Source of the DNA: Nitrospirota bacterium
Lineage (GTDB): Bacteria; Nitrospirota; Nitrospiria; Nitrospirales; UBA8639
Reading direction: 5' to 3'
Length of the DNA stretch: 12,440 bases
Assembly: GCA_029865515.1 (NCBI GenBank)
Contig: JAOUGQ010000072.1
Location: 1-12,440 of the forward strand
Shown here: positions 1 to 7,098 of the stretch, one piece after another
How positions within the stretch are numbered: position 1 is the first letter of the stretch
How the letters are laid out: each line of letters opens with the position of its first letter
Position numbers and translations under genes: made by a program
Notes under the pieces: model-generated
What the model was told of the DNA's origin: nothing
Seen by the model: only the letters and a program-made list of their open reading frames with translations
Databases searched by the model: none

Positions 1-743
1 GCACAGTCACCACGCAGAAAGGTCGGTCGTGCGGAACGGGGGAAGCGACGCAGGAACTGCCACAGGCCGGGGCGCGTGTGAGCCGCCGCGGTCTGTTTCC
101 CGGGCCGGACTTCCACATCCAAGGCCAACCGAAGGTTCCCGATGAAGTAGGTGTGATAGGTGTGCGAGGGTCGACCCGGCTTGTGCGGATTGTACCCGAC
201 CTCGGCTCCCTCTTGATGCCCATAGAGCGGCTTGACCGTCACGTCCACATCCAAGATCCAGGGTTCGGTGAGTAACGGTTCGTAGCACCGCAGGAGATGC
301 GTCTGGAGCCACTGGGTACCGGCCGCCTCTTCGAGAGTCCCCAAGGCGCGTCGCACCGCATCTTCACTGCAGACTTTGCTCATGCCCAACAGTGCCGGAT
401 TGACGCCATCGGTCCGAATCGTGGTGATGTGGGCATACCGACGGTGCCCCGACAGTATCGACAAGAAGAGCGTCCCGAGCACATCGATGGTCTGCGGCGC
501 AGTGGGACTGCGGTACGTCAATGGACACTCCCGCACCCAAGGCGCAAACAGCTCCGCCGTTTTCAGAAATTCGCTAAAGAAGGGCAACTGGCCCAGAGGG
601 GTCACGGCCGCCTGCGGATCCCATTCGACATGGACGCGGCCTCCATACGTATCGACGGGAAGCGGGGCAAAAGGCAGCCGAGGGGCCTCACCCACAGGGT
701 GACCGGTTTGGGAAGGAGGAGAAGTCTTCATGGCCGCCACCAT
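1..743 (-). CDS. DDE transposase, IS1380-like, C-terminus beyond window
   Basis: This is an open frame of 247 codons that runs off the left edge without a stop. It catalyses cut-and-paste transposition of its own element. The visible part has the first catalytic aspartate in LDVDVTVKPLYG (about D167), followed by the family signature GAEVGYNPHKPGRPSH at about 179-194. It ends at FLRGDC, where the second catalytic aspartate (about D246) would sit; the final glutamate is outside. IS1380-type transposases are usually well over 400 residues, so roughly half is missing from view. The start at 743 is preferred because GAGGAA lies about nine bases upstream. An in-frame ATG at 731 lacks a ribosome binding site. 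The family call rests on the GYNPHKPGR region remembered from IS1380 members; a related IS4-type group is the alternative. Confidence 0.85.
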   Translation of the reverse strand, partial: MVAAMKTSPPSQTGHPVGEAPRLPFAPLPVDTYGGRVHVEWDPQAAVTPLGQLPFFSEFLKTAELFAPWVRECPLTYRSPTAPQTIDVLGTLFLSILSGHRRYAHITTIRTDGVNPALLGMSKVCSEDAVRRALGTLEEAAGTQWLQTHLLRCYEPLLTEPWILDVDVTVKPLYGHQEGAEVGYNPHKPGRPSHTYHTYFIGNLRLALDVEVRPGKQTAAAHTRPGLWQFLRRFPRSARPTFLRGDC

Positions 744-789
744 ACAGGCAATTCCTCATTTCGGGCAAATCCCAACTGCCGGATTTAGG
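1..789 (-). mobile_element. Insertion sequence end (IS1380-like), cut by the window edge
   Basis: This stretch carries a DDE transposase gene and is visibly more GC-rich than the DNA to its right. The right boundary is placed near 789. Read on the minus strand, the end begins CCTAAATCCGGCAGTTGG, and immediately outside it the plus strand changes to sequence that reads like a receiver-domain tail (ITKWLP). The other end, its inverted repeat and any target duplication lie outside the window, so the boundary is inferred from the composition and frame change, not from a matched repeat pair. Confidence 0.7.
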
Positions 790-1260
790 ATCACCAAATG
801 GTTACCGGATCGTACAGAGAAAAAATTGGTAGACCACCCCCTTACACCAAACAACAGGAAGCACTCCACTTCCTTACCTCCTTGCTTAGATGAAACGGTC
901 CTCAAAAATCTCAAGGCCCTTGGTGGCAAAGACGAACCCGAGTTTTTCACCATAATGATCGATCAATTTTTGGCAGATTTGCCTCGTCATCTCGAAAGCA
1001 TCAAACAAGCAATCGACCATTATGACCCCGATGCATTAATGAAGGCTGCCCATGCCTGTAAGGGCTCCTGTCGGTCAATCGGAGCTCTCTCGCTGGCAGA
1101 AGTGAGTTGTGCCTTGGAATTGATGGGGCGGGAGGGAACACTGGAGAGCGCCGCGAAGAACTTTGAGCAATGGCTGAAGGAAAAAGATCGCACAACCCAT
1201 GATCTCAAACAAACACGAGATCAATCGACTTCGTCTGCTCTGTCATCTCCCGCCACTTAA
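730..1260 (+). CDS. Hpt-domain protein, probably a 5'-truncated remnant of a receiver-Hpt or hybrid kinase gene
   Basis: The frame encodes 176 residues with a histidine phosphotransfer domain at about 52-150. The phosphoacceptor is H108 in AAHACKGSC, followed by the typical helix SIGALSLAEVSCALELMGREG. Hpt domains relay phosphate between receiver domains in multistep two-component systems. The first 20 residues are translated from the insertion sequence end and begin on the strand opposite the transposase start, so they are not native. From residue 21 the frame reads ITKWLPDRTEKK, which resembles the last helix of a receiver domain and its linker. I infer that a REC-Hpt or hybrid kinase gene was cut by the transposon. 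The remaining Hpt module may still be translated, from ATG 730 or TTG 826, but no strong ribosome binding site is visible. It overlaps the 3' end of the convergent TPR gene by three bases. Confidence 0.7.
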   Translation: MAATIQAIPHFGQIPTAGFRITKWLPDRTEKKLVDHPLTPNNRKHSTSLPPCLDETVLKNLKALGGKDEPEFFTIMIDQFLADLPRHLESIKQAIDHYDPDALMKAAHACKGSCRSIGALSLAEVSCALELMGREGTLESAAKNFEQWLKEKDRTTHDLKQTRDQSTSSALSSPAT

Positions 1261-2996
1261 TCAGAGGCGACAATCCGAAATCTTACCTCGTCGGCTAGGT
1301 TATAAGCTGAGACCTCGTCCCCCACAAATAAACCGCAACGATAGAGTCCGGGTTTCCAGCCTTCCAGTGAACCCTGAAACCGAAAATATCCGGATTGTTC
1401 ATTCGTGGTCATGATGACCCGATCCTGGACTAAGGCCGCCTGACCGGAAGAAATCTTGGACGTTTCAATAAAGCATTCGGCGGTTAAGGGAATTTCGTCA
1501 TAGGAGGCTGTCACTAAGGCAAACACCAAATAAATCTCTTTTGTGGCCGTGGGAAAAGTGTCTCCCGGATCAATGGGAATAAATTCATGTGCCCCCATAA
1601 GCAGATCATCCCGCATAACCATCCTTGCGGGAATGACAAATCGAAACCAACTGAAATCCGCGTCACGCCCCATCAGCGATGCTCGTGAATGCACCGGCTC
1701 AAAACCTTCGAGATTCATTGCAGCCCTTTCTTCAGGCTGAACCTGCGGTGGGCTGGAAATTGGATCAGGTATGACCGGGATAGCATCCGGCGTCGACTTT
1801 TTCGTGTGGGGAAGATGTTGCCGAACCTTCTCCAACCACTGGGCCACCTTCTCCTTATCAAGAGCTTTGGCCCCGGCAATGACCGGAGGAGCATCGGTGC
1901 TTTCCTGAGACTCCACAGGACTGGCCACCGGCGCAGAGGCAAGCTCATGAAGTAATTCAAAATGCAGTAAAGCTTCAGGCCATCGCTCCAATTCCGACAG
2001 ACATTGCCCTATCCGAAAAATGGAATCCAAATACACCTCGTTGGATGCCCCCAGATCGATCCCCTTTTGGAGAAAATCGATGGCTTCCTCGTAGCGATCC
2101 AATTCCATCAAAGTAATCCCTAGTTCATAGGTAGCGGGTTGATCGGAAGGCCTGAGCGAGAGAATTTCTCGAAGCACCGGCTCGGCTTCCTGATACTGAC
2201 CAGCCGTAAAGAGTTTCCAGGCCTTATTACGAATCAACCCCCATTGTTTAAGATCTGCCGCAGTACCCTCCGGGCTAAAAATTGGTTGAAAGCGTCGGCC
2301 TCTTTCTTTCGTTGCCCCATACACCACCATTAAGAGGTTGCGGGCAGCAGATTCCACAGGAGAACCCTTTGGGACCTTTTGTAAAACGTCTTCCACTTCT
2401 TTTCGAGCGCCCTCATAATCCAAAACATCAAAGAGCGCACGAGCTAGAGACAACCGCCACCCAAGCAATTCCGGAGACAGCTTGACCGCCTGACGATACG
2501 ACTCAAGGGATTCCTCTAAGCGATCGAGCTTCCGGAGTTCTCGGGCTAAACGCAGGTAAACCAGAGGATTGTCGAGTTCTCTTTTGGCAATACGCTCAAG
2601 TTCTGCAATCGCCAAATCCCCTTCTCCTAACCGAGTTAACACACTCCACTTAGCCCATCGAATCCCCAAAGATTCAGGCTCACCTTGGAGCACCGCCTCA
2701 TAGGCCTCTAAGGCTTCTTGGTTACGACGGATTGTCGTCAGAATATCCCCGCGAAGTTTTTGGAGTGGGGAAAATTGAGGGAATTCCCGCGTGCCCTGGT
2801 CAAGAATTTCCAGCGCACGATTAGGGGAGCCATTCATCCATGCAACCTTTGCCTGATGGGCCACCATATCCCCTGAACTCCCCTTCGGATCCTGTGCGGA
2901 GACTCCGACACCGGTATAAAGAACCACAAAAAGCAACATACCGTAGGTCATGCCTACTTTCCGTGCATATGTCAGCCATACGGGATGTTTTTTCAT
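1257..2996 (-). CDS. Secreted TPR-repeat protein with C-terminal beta-rich domain
   Basis: The product is 579 residues. It starts with a basic n-region and a hydrophobic stretch (about 16-34, ending GVSA before QDPKG), which looks like a Sec signal peptide, so it acts outside the cytoplasmic membrane or anchored in it. Residues about 45-245 and 248-355 form helical repeats of the tetratricopeptide type, for example PLVYLRLARELRKLDRLEES and ATYELGITLMELDRYEEA. A Pro-rich linker (about 395-425) leads to a beta-rich domain of about 150 residues (EIYLVFALVTASYDEIP and GYFRFQGSLEGWKPGLYRCG). I do not recognise a named family for that domain. TPR proteins commonly scaffold protein complexes; the partner is unknown. 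The ATG at 2996 has only a weak GGAA upstream, and a possible small reading frame ends directly against it. Function is not assigned. Confidence 0.85.
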   Translation of the reverse strand: MKKHPVWLTYARKVGMTYGMLLFVVLYTGVGVSAQDPKGSSGDMVAHQAKVAWMNGSPNRALEILDQGTREFPQFSPLQKLRGDILTTIRRNQEALEAYEAVLQGEPESLGIRWAKWSVLTRLGEGDLAIAELERIAKRELDNPLVYLRLARELRKLDRLEESLESYRQAVKLSPELLGWRLSLARALFDVLDYEGARKEVEDVLQKVPKGSPVESAARNLLMVVYGATKERGRRFQPIFSPEGTAADLKQWGLIRNKAWKLFTAGQYQEAEPVLREILSLRPSDQPATYELGITLMELDRYEEAIDFLQKGIDLGASNEVYLDSIFRIGQCLSELERWPEALLHFELLHELASAPVASPVESQESTDAPPVIAGAKALDKEKVAQWLEKVRQHLPHTKKSTPDAIPVIPDPISSPPQVQPEERAAMNLEGFEPVHSRASLMGRDADFSWFRFVIPARMVMRDDLLMGAHEFIPIDPGDTFPTATKEIYLVFALVTASYDEIPLTAECFIETSKISSGQAALVQDRVIMTTNEQSGYFRFQGSLEGWKPGLYRCGLFVGDEVSAYNLADEVRFRIVASD

Positions 2997-3128
2997 TTAC
3001 GGTTCCATGAACAGGGACGGTATCTTGATGCCCTTTTCATAAAATACTGCAACAAAGAACAGGCAGAACAACAGGGAGTAACGAGAAAAATACACCCGTT
3101 TACGCAAAAAGCTCTCACTCTCTAACAA
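2997..3128 (-). CDS. Possible 43-residue single-span membrane peptide
   Basis: A TTG-initiated frame of 43 codons ends with TAA immediately before the ATG of the TPR gene (TAAATG). It has a basic segment (FLRKRVYFSRYS) followed by a hydrophobic span (LLFCLFFVAVFY), the arrangement of an N-in membrane peptide. No good ribosome binding site precedes the TTG, and a TAG lies two codons further upstream. The topology and abutting junction are the only support; it may be chance in an AT-rich leader. Confidence 0.2.
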   Translation of the reverse strand: MLESESFLRKRVYFSRYSLLFCLFFVAVFYEKGIKIPSLFMEP

Positions 3129-3242
3129 CCTGACCTAGAAAAGTCCAATATCAAAAATCATACATAGGGAATTCAGGATAAAAACTTATTTTATCATAGT
3201 CGAGGAATATGACGCTGTCGAGACGAGTGGGGGGTTCAGACT

Positions 3243-3271
3243 GGGGACAACCCGATGACGGGATTGTCCCC
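3243..3271 (-). terminator. GC-rich hairpin downstream of the small-gene pair
   Basis: The arms GGGGACAACCCG and CGGGATTGTCCCC pair over 12 base pairs with one bulged base and an ATGA loop. It lies just past the stop of the 82-residue protein gene (3293), where a terminator or mRNA-stabilising stem would be expected. No run of T follows on the minus strand, so it is not a classic intrinsic terminator. Confidence 0.4.
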
Positions 3272-3292
3272 CACAACATATACAGGCAGTGA

Positions 3293-3541
3293 TTACCAAA
3301 AGGTGGATTTGGCTCGTGGTCTGGCCTGTGATTCCGTCGGTGCTCTTTTGGCCATGGTAGACGGTTGCGATAGATCAAATTCCTGAAAAGCCTCATTTCG
3401 TTTATTCGCCATCGCTGAGGAAATTCCTAAATAAACCTTTCGGGCCGATTCGGACAATTGTGGGTCAAAGGGGGCTCCTCGGAACGCCGCCTCGGCTGCT
3501 TTCCTTTCATCATAGGTCAGTGGTCGATTCTGTTGTTGCAT
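3293..3541 (-). CDS. Small conserved-looking cytoplasmic protein (82 residues), function unknown
   Basis: The start at 3541 (MQQQNRPLTYDERKAAEAAF) is chosen because GGGAGGGAG lies a few bases upstream; an earlier in-frame ATG at 3574 lacks such a site. The product is hydrophilic and mainly helical, with the compact segment LTYDERKAAEAAFRGAPFDP, then ESARKVYLGISSAMANKR, and a disordered Ser/Thr/Pro/Arg-rich tail. There is no signal peptide or membrane span. It follows the zinc-ribbon gene by 36 bases on the same strand, so the two are probably cotranscribed. A hairpin follows its stop. I recognise the general look of a family of small hypothetical proteins but cannot name it. Confidence 0.7.
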   Translation of the reverse strand: MQQQNRPLTYDERKAAEAAFRGAPFDPQLSESARKVYLGISSAMANKRNEAFQEFDLSQPSTMAKRAPTESQARPRAKSTFW

Positions 3542-3577
3542 AACTCCCTCCCTTTCCACTGTTTCGAGCATCAATAT

Positions 3578-3724
3578 TTAATGAACTAAAGGACGAGGTT
3601 CCTTTTCCGCCTGAATCCGTTTGCCACAATTTAAACAGGCAAAATACAAAATACTCAATCCGACTTCTAAATCCACAGCGCGTTCTACCACCATCGAACC
3701 CTGACATTTTTCACAGATTTTCAT
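3578..3724 (-). CDS. Small zinc-ribbon protein (48 residues)
   Basis: This short gene begins with ATG at 3724, with GAGGAG six to seven bases upstream. The protein starts MKICEKC and carries two CxxC pairs, C4/C7 and C30/C33 (FACLNCGKRI), separated by 22 residues: the knuckle spacing of a zinc ribbon binding one Zn ion. The remainder is a short charged tail. Such mini zinc ribbons occur as stand-alone nucleic-acid or protein-binding modules, but nothing here fixes the target. It is the first gene of a likely two-gene unit with the 82-residue protein. A 15-codon leader frame with AGGAGG upstream (3733-3780) ends within its ribosome binding site region, which could couple translation. Confidence 0.75.
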   Translation of the reverse strand: MKICEKCQGSMVVERAVDLEVGLSILYFACLNCGKRIQAEKEPRPLVH

Positions 3725-4352
3725 GGTTCTCCTCAGTAAGTAAAAGTGTTCATGACTTCTGTTTCAGTTAAGCAAACCATGTGCCTCCTACACGACTTAA
3801 AAAAACCTACACTATTTTCTCTTAACCATAACTAACAGGAGTGATAGGAGTATTGCTGTAAAACTCAGCTCCGCGCCGGCAAGCAGCATAGCGTTAAAGA
3901 CCCTGACAGCTTCTCCGAATCGGCCTTGGCCATTCAGTAAGCGATCGTGTTCTTTCTTGACAGATTCGTTCGAGTTGGACGAAGACCAGCCCGTCAATGA
4001 TCCTGACACAAGTGCCCCCCCGCCCAAAGGGCTGGGCTTCTTTGAAACCTAAATAATTAACAATTTTGCCCCCGTACGCTCCGGGTTGCCATTCATCCGT
4101 ATGCGAAGCAAGGGGTTTTCTGGCAGGCTTAGTAACCAAGCGCCTTTTGAAAAATGTGCAAAGAATCTTTTCTTCACTGTATCGGGCGGAACTCAGAGGG
4201 GGGTGAGGGGAAGAAGAGGAAATGAGTTAGGTTGAAAACGGGGAAAGAAGTTTATGGAGACATGTCGAGGGTTCGAATAACTAAAAGAAAATTGCCCTAC
4301 TCCTCTCCTTTCCGTACTGGATGAACAAGATGCCAAATCCGTCTCTGTTGCA
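3725..4352. other. 628-base stretch without a confident gene
   Basis: It holds the leader of the zinc-ribbon gene at its left end. In the middle are two overlapping weak minus-strand frames: TTG 4139 down to 3894, and TTG 4027 down to 3812. They switch phase at a run of seven G on the minus strand (4015-4021). The second frame ends in a hydrophobic helix and a basic tail (LSFTAILLSLLLVMVKRK). They could be one small membrane-protein gene broken by a homopolymer shift, or chance. Nothing convincing is seen at 4140-4352 or on the plus strand. Confidence 0.5.
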
Positions 4353-4784
4353 TCATTGAGATAAATCCATAGAGACACGACCATTAATGACACCGCCTGT
4401 TTCCACAGATAACCGTGGAGTACTCACAGTTCCATCAATGGATCCTGGGGCAAGCAACTTGACCGTTTCTCGGGCTACCACATCACCTTGAATACTTCCT
4501 TTGCAGATAACTGTTCCAGCCTCAATCGTGGCCTTGATGACAGCCCGATCTCCTATCACCAACGTACCGTTGGTATGGACCAAGCCTTCCAATCCACCAT
4601 CAATTTGAACATTCCCTTCGTACCAGATCTCCCCTGTACAACTAACCCCTCGCCCAAAAAAGGCAACCACTTCGCTTTTTCCTTCAACCACCGGCTTCGG
4701 GATTTGATACGACTTTGTTGATCCCAGTGATGTTATCTGACCCTGAGGAATGGTCATGGTTTCAACCTCACTTGTCGGTGCCAT
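4353..4784 (-). CDS. Bactofilin (polymer-forming cytoskeletal protein)
   Basis: The product is 143 residues, typical for the bactofilin (DUF583) family. A flexible N-terminus of about 40 residues precedes a right-handed beta-helix core (about 41-138) made of short repeats with glycines at the turns: GEIWYEGNVQIDGGLEG, GTLVIGDRAVIKATIEAG, KGSIQGDVVARETVKLLAPG, SIDGTVSTPRLSVETGG. Bactofilins polymerise without nucleotide into filaments at the inner face of the membrane and affect cell shape, curvature or localisation of wall enzymes. The ATG at 4784 has AGGAG five bases upstream. No peptidase or wall hydrolase, a common neighbour, is present. The function within the family is inferred. Confidence 0.9.
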   Translation of the reverse strand: MAPTSEVETMTIPQGQITSLGSTKSYQIPKPVVEGKSEVVAFFGRGVSCTGEIWYEGNVQIDGGLEGLVHTNGTLVIGDRAVIKATIEAGTVICKGSIQGDVVARETVKLLAPGSIDGTVSTPRLSVETGGVINGRVSMDLSQ

Positions 4785-5128
4785 AGAGTCTCCTTTCTCT
4801 ATTATTCATCTCTCAATCCGGACAAAACCTATGCTGTCTTGTCTTTCCCTGTGTGGCTAGATCCGAGTCCATTGCTAATTCCTCCCAGATTATCTGATAT
4901 CCCTCTTAAATCAACCCATGGGTGCGTGCATATTCGTTTAAGTCTGTCCATGAAAAATCATGGATTTCGTGTCCTATTTCTATCTACAGGTGTCATGAGA
5001 GGCACTTAATATACGTAGAATCAAAGTCCCGGCAAAAACATAAAAAGCCTGGGTTAAAAATTCTCTTAAAAGGAAAGAAAATTAGGTTTTCACCTACTTT
5101 CCTTCAAAAGCCTTGTCCGTGTGGGGAA
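4785..5128. other. 344-base intergenic region between tRNA-Thr and bactofilin
   Basis: No gene is convincing here. It contains a 7-bp perfect hairpin TCCATGA-aaaa-TCATGGA (4947-4964), a weak terminator-like hairpin next to the tRNA (5070-5100), and a 19-codon frame (4872 down to 4813, minus) preceded by GGGAGG, which could be a leader peptide of bactofilin. All are unproven. Confidence 0.5.
5070..5100 (-). terminator. Possible intrinsic terminator after tRNA-Thr
   Basis: On the minus strand TAGGT-GAAA-ACCTA forms a five-base-pair stem with a GNRA-type loop, followed by the T-rich run ATTTTCTTTCCTTTT. It lies about 30 bases past the tRNA 3' end. The stem is short, so confidence is limited. 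Confidence 0.35.
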
Positions 5129-5203
5129 TGGAGCCGGCGAGTGGGATTGAACCACCGACCTGCTGATTACGAATCAGCTGCTCTACCACTGAGCTACGCC
5201 GGC
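5129..5203 (-). tRNA. tRNA-Thr(CGT)
   Basis: All arms fold. The acceptor GCCGGCG pairs fully with CGCCGGC, the D arm is GCTCAGTGGTAGAGC, and the anticodon stem GCTGA/TCAGC encloses loop TTCGTAA with anticodon CGT, which reads ACG (threonine). The T arm GGTGG-TTCAATC-CCACT has one G-T pair. The CCA end is encoded (TCCA). There is no intron and no integrase next to it. Confidence 0.95.
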
Positions 5204-5400
5204 TCAAATTGAAAGGAAAAAACTCACGAAAGATACACCGAACTGAAGCACGCGCTTGGGAGGTTGCCTTTGTGGTCGTTTATACCTTTCGTCGCTTGGT
5301 AACGTCAACTTGAAAGAGATCCGATAACTCCCCGAGGAGAGGTTGAACTCAGCCGGACAAGAGAAGGCTATTGCCAAATAACGTCCTTTCACGCTTTCCA

Positions 5401-5429
5401 TTGACAAGGCTAGATGTATATCTTAACTT
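5401..5429 (+). promoter_or_regulatory. Candidate sigma-70 promoter for the DUF2914 gene
   Basis: A perfect -35 box TTGACA (5401-5406) is followed after 17 bases by TAACTT (5424-5429), a weak -10 box. It lies about 40 bases upstream of the GTG start at 5471. The -35 match and spacing are good; the -10 matches only three of six positions. Confidence 0.4.
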
Positions 5430-5470
5430 CCTAAGTTGGGCTCGCAATAAAACATAGGAGATGAGGGAAG

Positions 5471-5944
5471 GTGGTTAATCCCGTGAAGGACATGTTTTGG
5501 GGAGTGGGGCTCTTGCTCGGCCTGACGATCTCTCCTGCGTTGGCACAACCTGATTTTCTCGTTGAGAAAGTCGTTTTAGCTAAAGAGGTCGACCATAGGA
5601 ATCCAAAGGGAATTTTCACCCCTCCTGCCTACTGCGAAAAAGATAAAAATGGCCAAGCGGCCATTCCAGTGGTCCAAACACCCCAAACATCACAAGTGGT
5701 GTTTTGGACAAAGGTCGCGGCGACAACAACAGGAAAACTTCGCCATAGCTGGCATCACCAAACCGACGGAACATGGACGAAGATTTCAGAAGTGAACATC
5801 CCCATTAGACCTTCTTCCGGCTATCGCATGTGGAGCATGAAATCACTGCGTCCAGACTTACACACCGGAGAGTGGATGATCGTGGTTGCCCCTTCAAATG
5901 AACCTAATCGTATCCTCTGTATCGCTCGATTTACAGTAAAATAA
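5471..5944 (+). CDS. Exported DUF2914-domain protein
   Basis: The product is 157 residues. A signal peptide is clear (hydrophobic core about 9-22, cleavage after SPALA at 25). After a linker with C55, residues about 75-156 match the DUF2914 pattern: VVFWTKVAATTTGKLRHSWH, then TKISEVNIPI, YRMWSMKSL and TGEWMIVVAP, ending in a beta-strand with C150. C55 and C150 are the only cysteines of the mature part and could form a disulfide. DUF2914 domains are small beta-sandwiches found alone or on membrane proteins; their role is unknown. The GTG start is chosen because GGAG and GAGGGAAG lie just upstream, and an ATG at 5461 is closed by a stop. A promoter-like site is about 40 bases upstream. ubiA follows after about 100 bases on the same strand. 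Confidence 0.8.
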   Translation: MVNPVKDMFWGVGLLLGLTISPALAQPDFLVEKVVLAKEVDHRNPKGIFTPPAYCEKDKNGQAAIPVVQTPQTSQVVFWTKVAATTTGKLRHSWHHQTDGTWTKISEVNIPIRPSSGYRMWSMKSLRPDLHTGEWMIVVAPSNEPNRILCIARFTVK

Positions 5945-6048
5945 CTCCGTGGAGCTTCCTGAAAGGATTATCCACTTTCTTATGTGAATCATTTCATTAA
6001 TATCTTTTTGCAAGGATAAAGCGCTTCCCAAAAGCCTTATATCACTTC

Positions 6049-6942
6049 ATGCCTTCAACCCATCGGCCTGGTTCTACTGATCCATCTTCCAGGACTCCTT
6101 CCCGGGCGTTTGCCAATCTGATCCGATTGTTCAATCAAACGGGGACTTTGCTCCTACTCTTCCCAACCCTTTGGTCTCTTTTTCTTGCTTCGCAGGGTTG
6201 GCCTGACTCCAAGCTCCTTTTTATCTTTATTTTTGGTTCATTCCTCATGCGAAGCGCAGGGGTGATTATGAATGACCTGGCTGATCAGTCATTCGATCGC
6301 CAAGTCCAACGGACGCAACATCGTCCGCTGGCATCCGGGCAATTATCATCACTCCAGGCAGTGGTTTTTCTGGCGGTCTTGCTCGGGCTAGCCGCCGGAT
6401 TATTATGGTTTCTGAATCCTCTGACACTTCTTCTTAGTCCCATGGCTTTGCTACTTGCTGGGATGTATCCCTTTTGTAAGCGCTTCATCCATATTCCTCA
6501 GTTGATGTTGGGATTAGCATTTGGCTGGGGTGGCGTAATGGCGTGGGCCGCTGTTCGCAACGATTTGGAACTTTCAACCTGGATCCTTTTTGCGGCAACA
6601 GTGTGCTGGGCAGTGGTATACGATACCATTTACGCCATACAGGACAAGGAGGATGATCTCAAGATTGGGGTTAAATCCTCCGCAATTCTCTTTGGATCAT
6701 TTACCTGGTTGGGCGTAGGGCTCGCCGGATTGTTCATGCTGGGGTGTTTATCCATAGTGGCTAAGATCAATCACCTGGGGGTTGAATATTCGTTGGCTTT
6801 GATGGCGGTAGCCGTCCTATTAGGCTATCAAGTACTTCTTCTCCGTTCAGAGATTTCCGGAGAGCAAGCCTTCGCCTTATTCAAACAGCATTCCTGGATT
6901 GGAGTCCTAATCCTGGGAGGAATATTAATGGGACTCCCTTAG
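6049..6942 (+). CDS. ubiA: 4-hydroxybenzoate polyprenyltransferase
   Basis: This integral membrane enzyme attaches the polyprenyl chain to 4-hydroxybenzoate, the second committed step of ubiquinone synthesis. A closely related enzyme (MqnP) serves futalosine-type menaquinone synthesis. The 297-residue protein has about eight hydrophobic spans and both aspartate-rich Mg-diphosphate motifs: N75-D76-x2-D79-x3-D83 in NDLADQSFDRQVQRTQHRP, and D192 to D203 in YDTIYAIQDKEDDLKIGVKS. From memory these regions align closely with E. coli UbiA (PTLWSL, LMRSAG, RPLASG, YPFCKR, AFGWGG), so the family is certain. The substrate is less so, because a menaquinone user could employ the same fold. The ATG at 6049 has no obvious Shine-Dalgarno; the first 20 residues are Pro/Ser-rich and may not be conserved. 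Confidence 0.92.
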   Translation: MPSTHRPGSTDPSSRTPSRAFANLIRLFNQTGTLLLLFPTLWSLFLASQGWPDSKLLFIFIFGSFLMRSAGVIMNDLADQSFDRQVQRTQHRPLASGQLSSLQAVVFLAVLLGLAAGLLWFLNPLTLLLSPMALLLAGMYPFCKRFIHIPQLMLGLAFGWGGVMAWAAVRNDLELSTWILFAATVCWAVVYDTIYAIQDKEDDLKIGVKSSAILFGSFTWLGVGLAGLFMLGCLSIVAKINHLGVEYSLALMAVAVLLGYQVLLLRSEISGEQAFALFKQHSWIGVLILGGILMGLP

Positions 6943-7098
6943 AAGCATTCTTTGGAGTAGAGCAACAAAATGTCATTTGCACTCGCCGTCATTTGTTTAA
7001 AAAATCGGCTTACCTCCCTGCTAATTAAATAAAATTCCGGCTTCTCGGGTCAGTGCGTGGCACATTCTCCAATCGGAAAACTCCCTCATCTCAAGTCC

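Noticed and set aside
7..312. 101-codon minus-strand frame
   Set aside because: It lies in another phase of the transposase gene; the transposase frame carries the DDE and GYNPHKPGR motifs.
297..788. 163-codon plus-strand frame at the left end
   Set aside because: It is antisense to the transposase, whose frame holds the catalytic motifs. The Arg/His-rich translation is typical of a GC-rich shadow frame.
4947..4964. Perfect 7-bp hairpin TCCATGA-aaaa-TCATGGA
   Set aside because: No T run follows on either strand and it is not next to a gene end, so I cannot assign it a role.
5129..5203. tRNA-Thr as an integration site for a genomic island
   Set aside because: No integrase, no repeated tRNA fragment and no composition change is seen on either side.
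4922..5212. 96-codon plus-strand frame
   Set aside because: Its last 27 or so codons are translated from the antisense of the tRNA-Thr, and the rest shows no coding character.
5204..5407. 67-codon minus-strand frame upstream of the tRNA
   Set aside because: There is no ribosome binding site and no domain, and it overlaps the putative promoter region of the DUF2914 gene and the tRNA leader.
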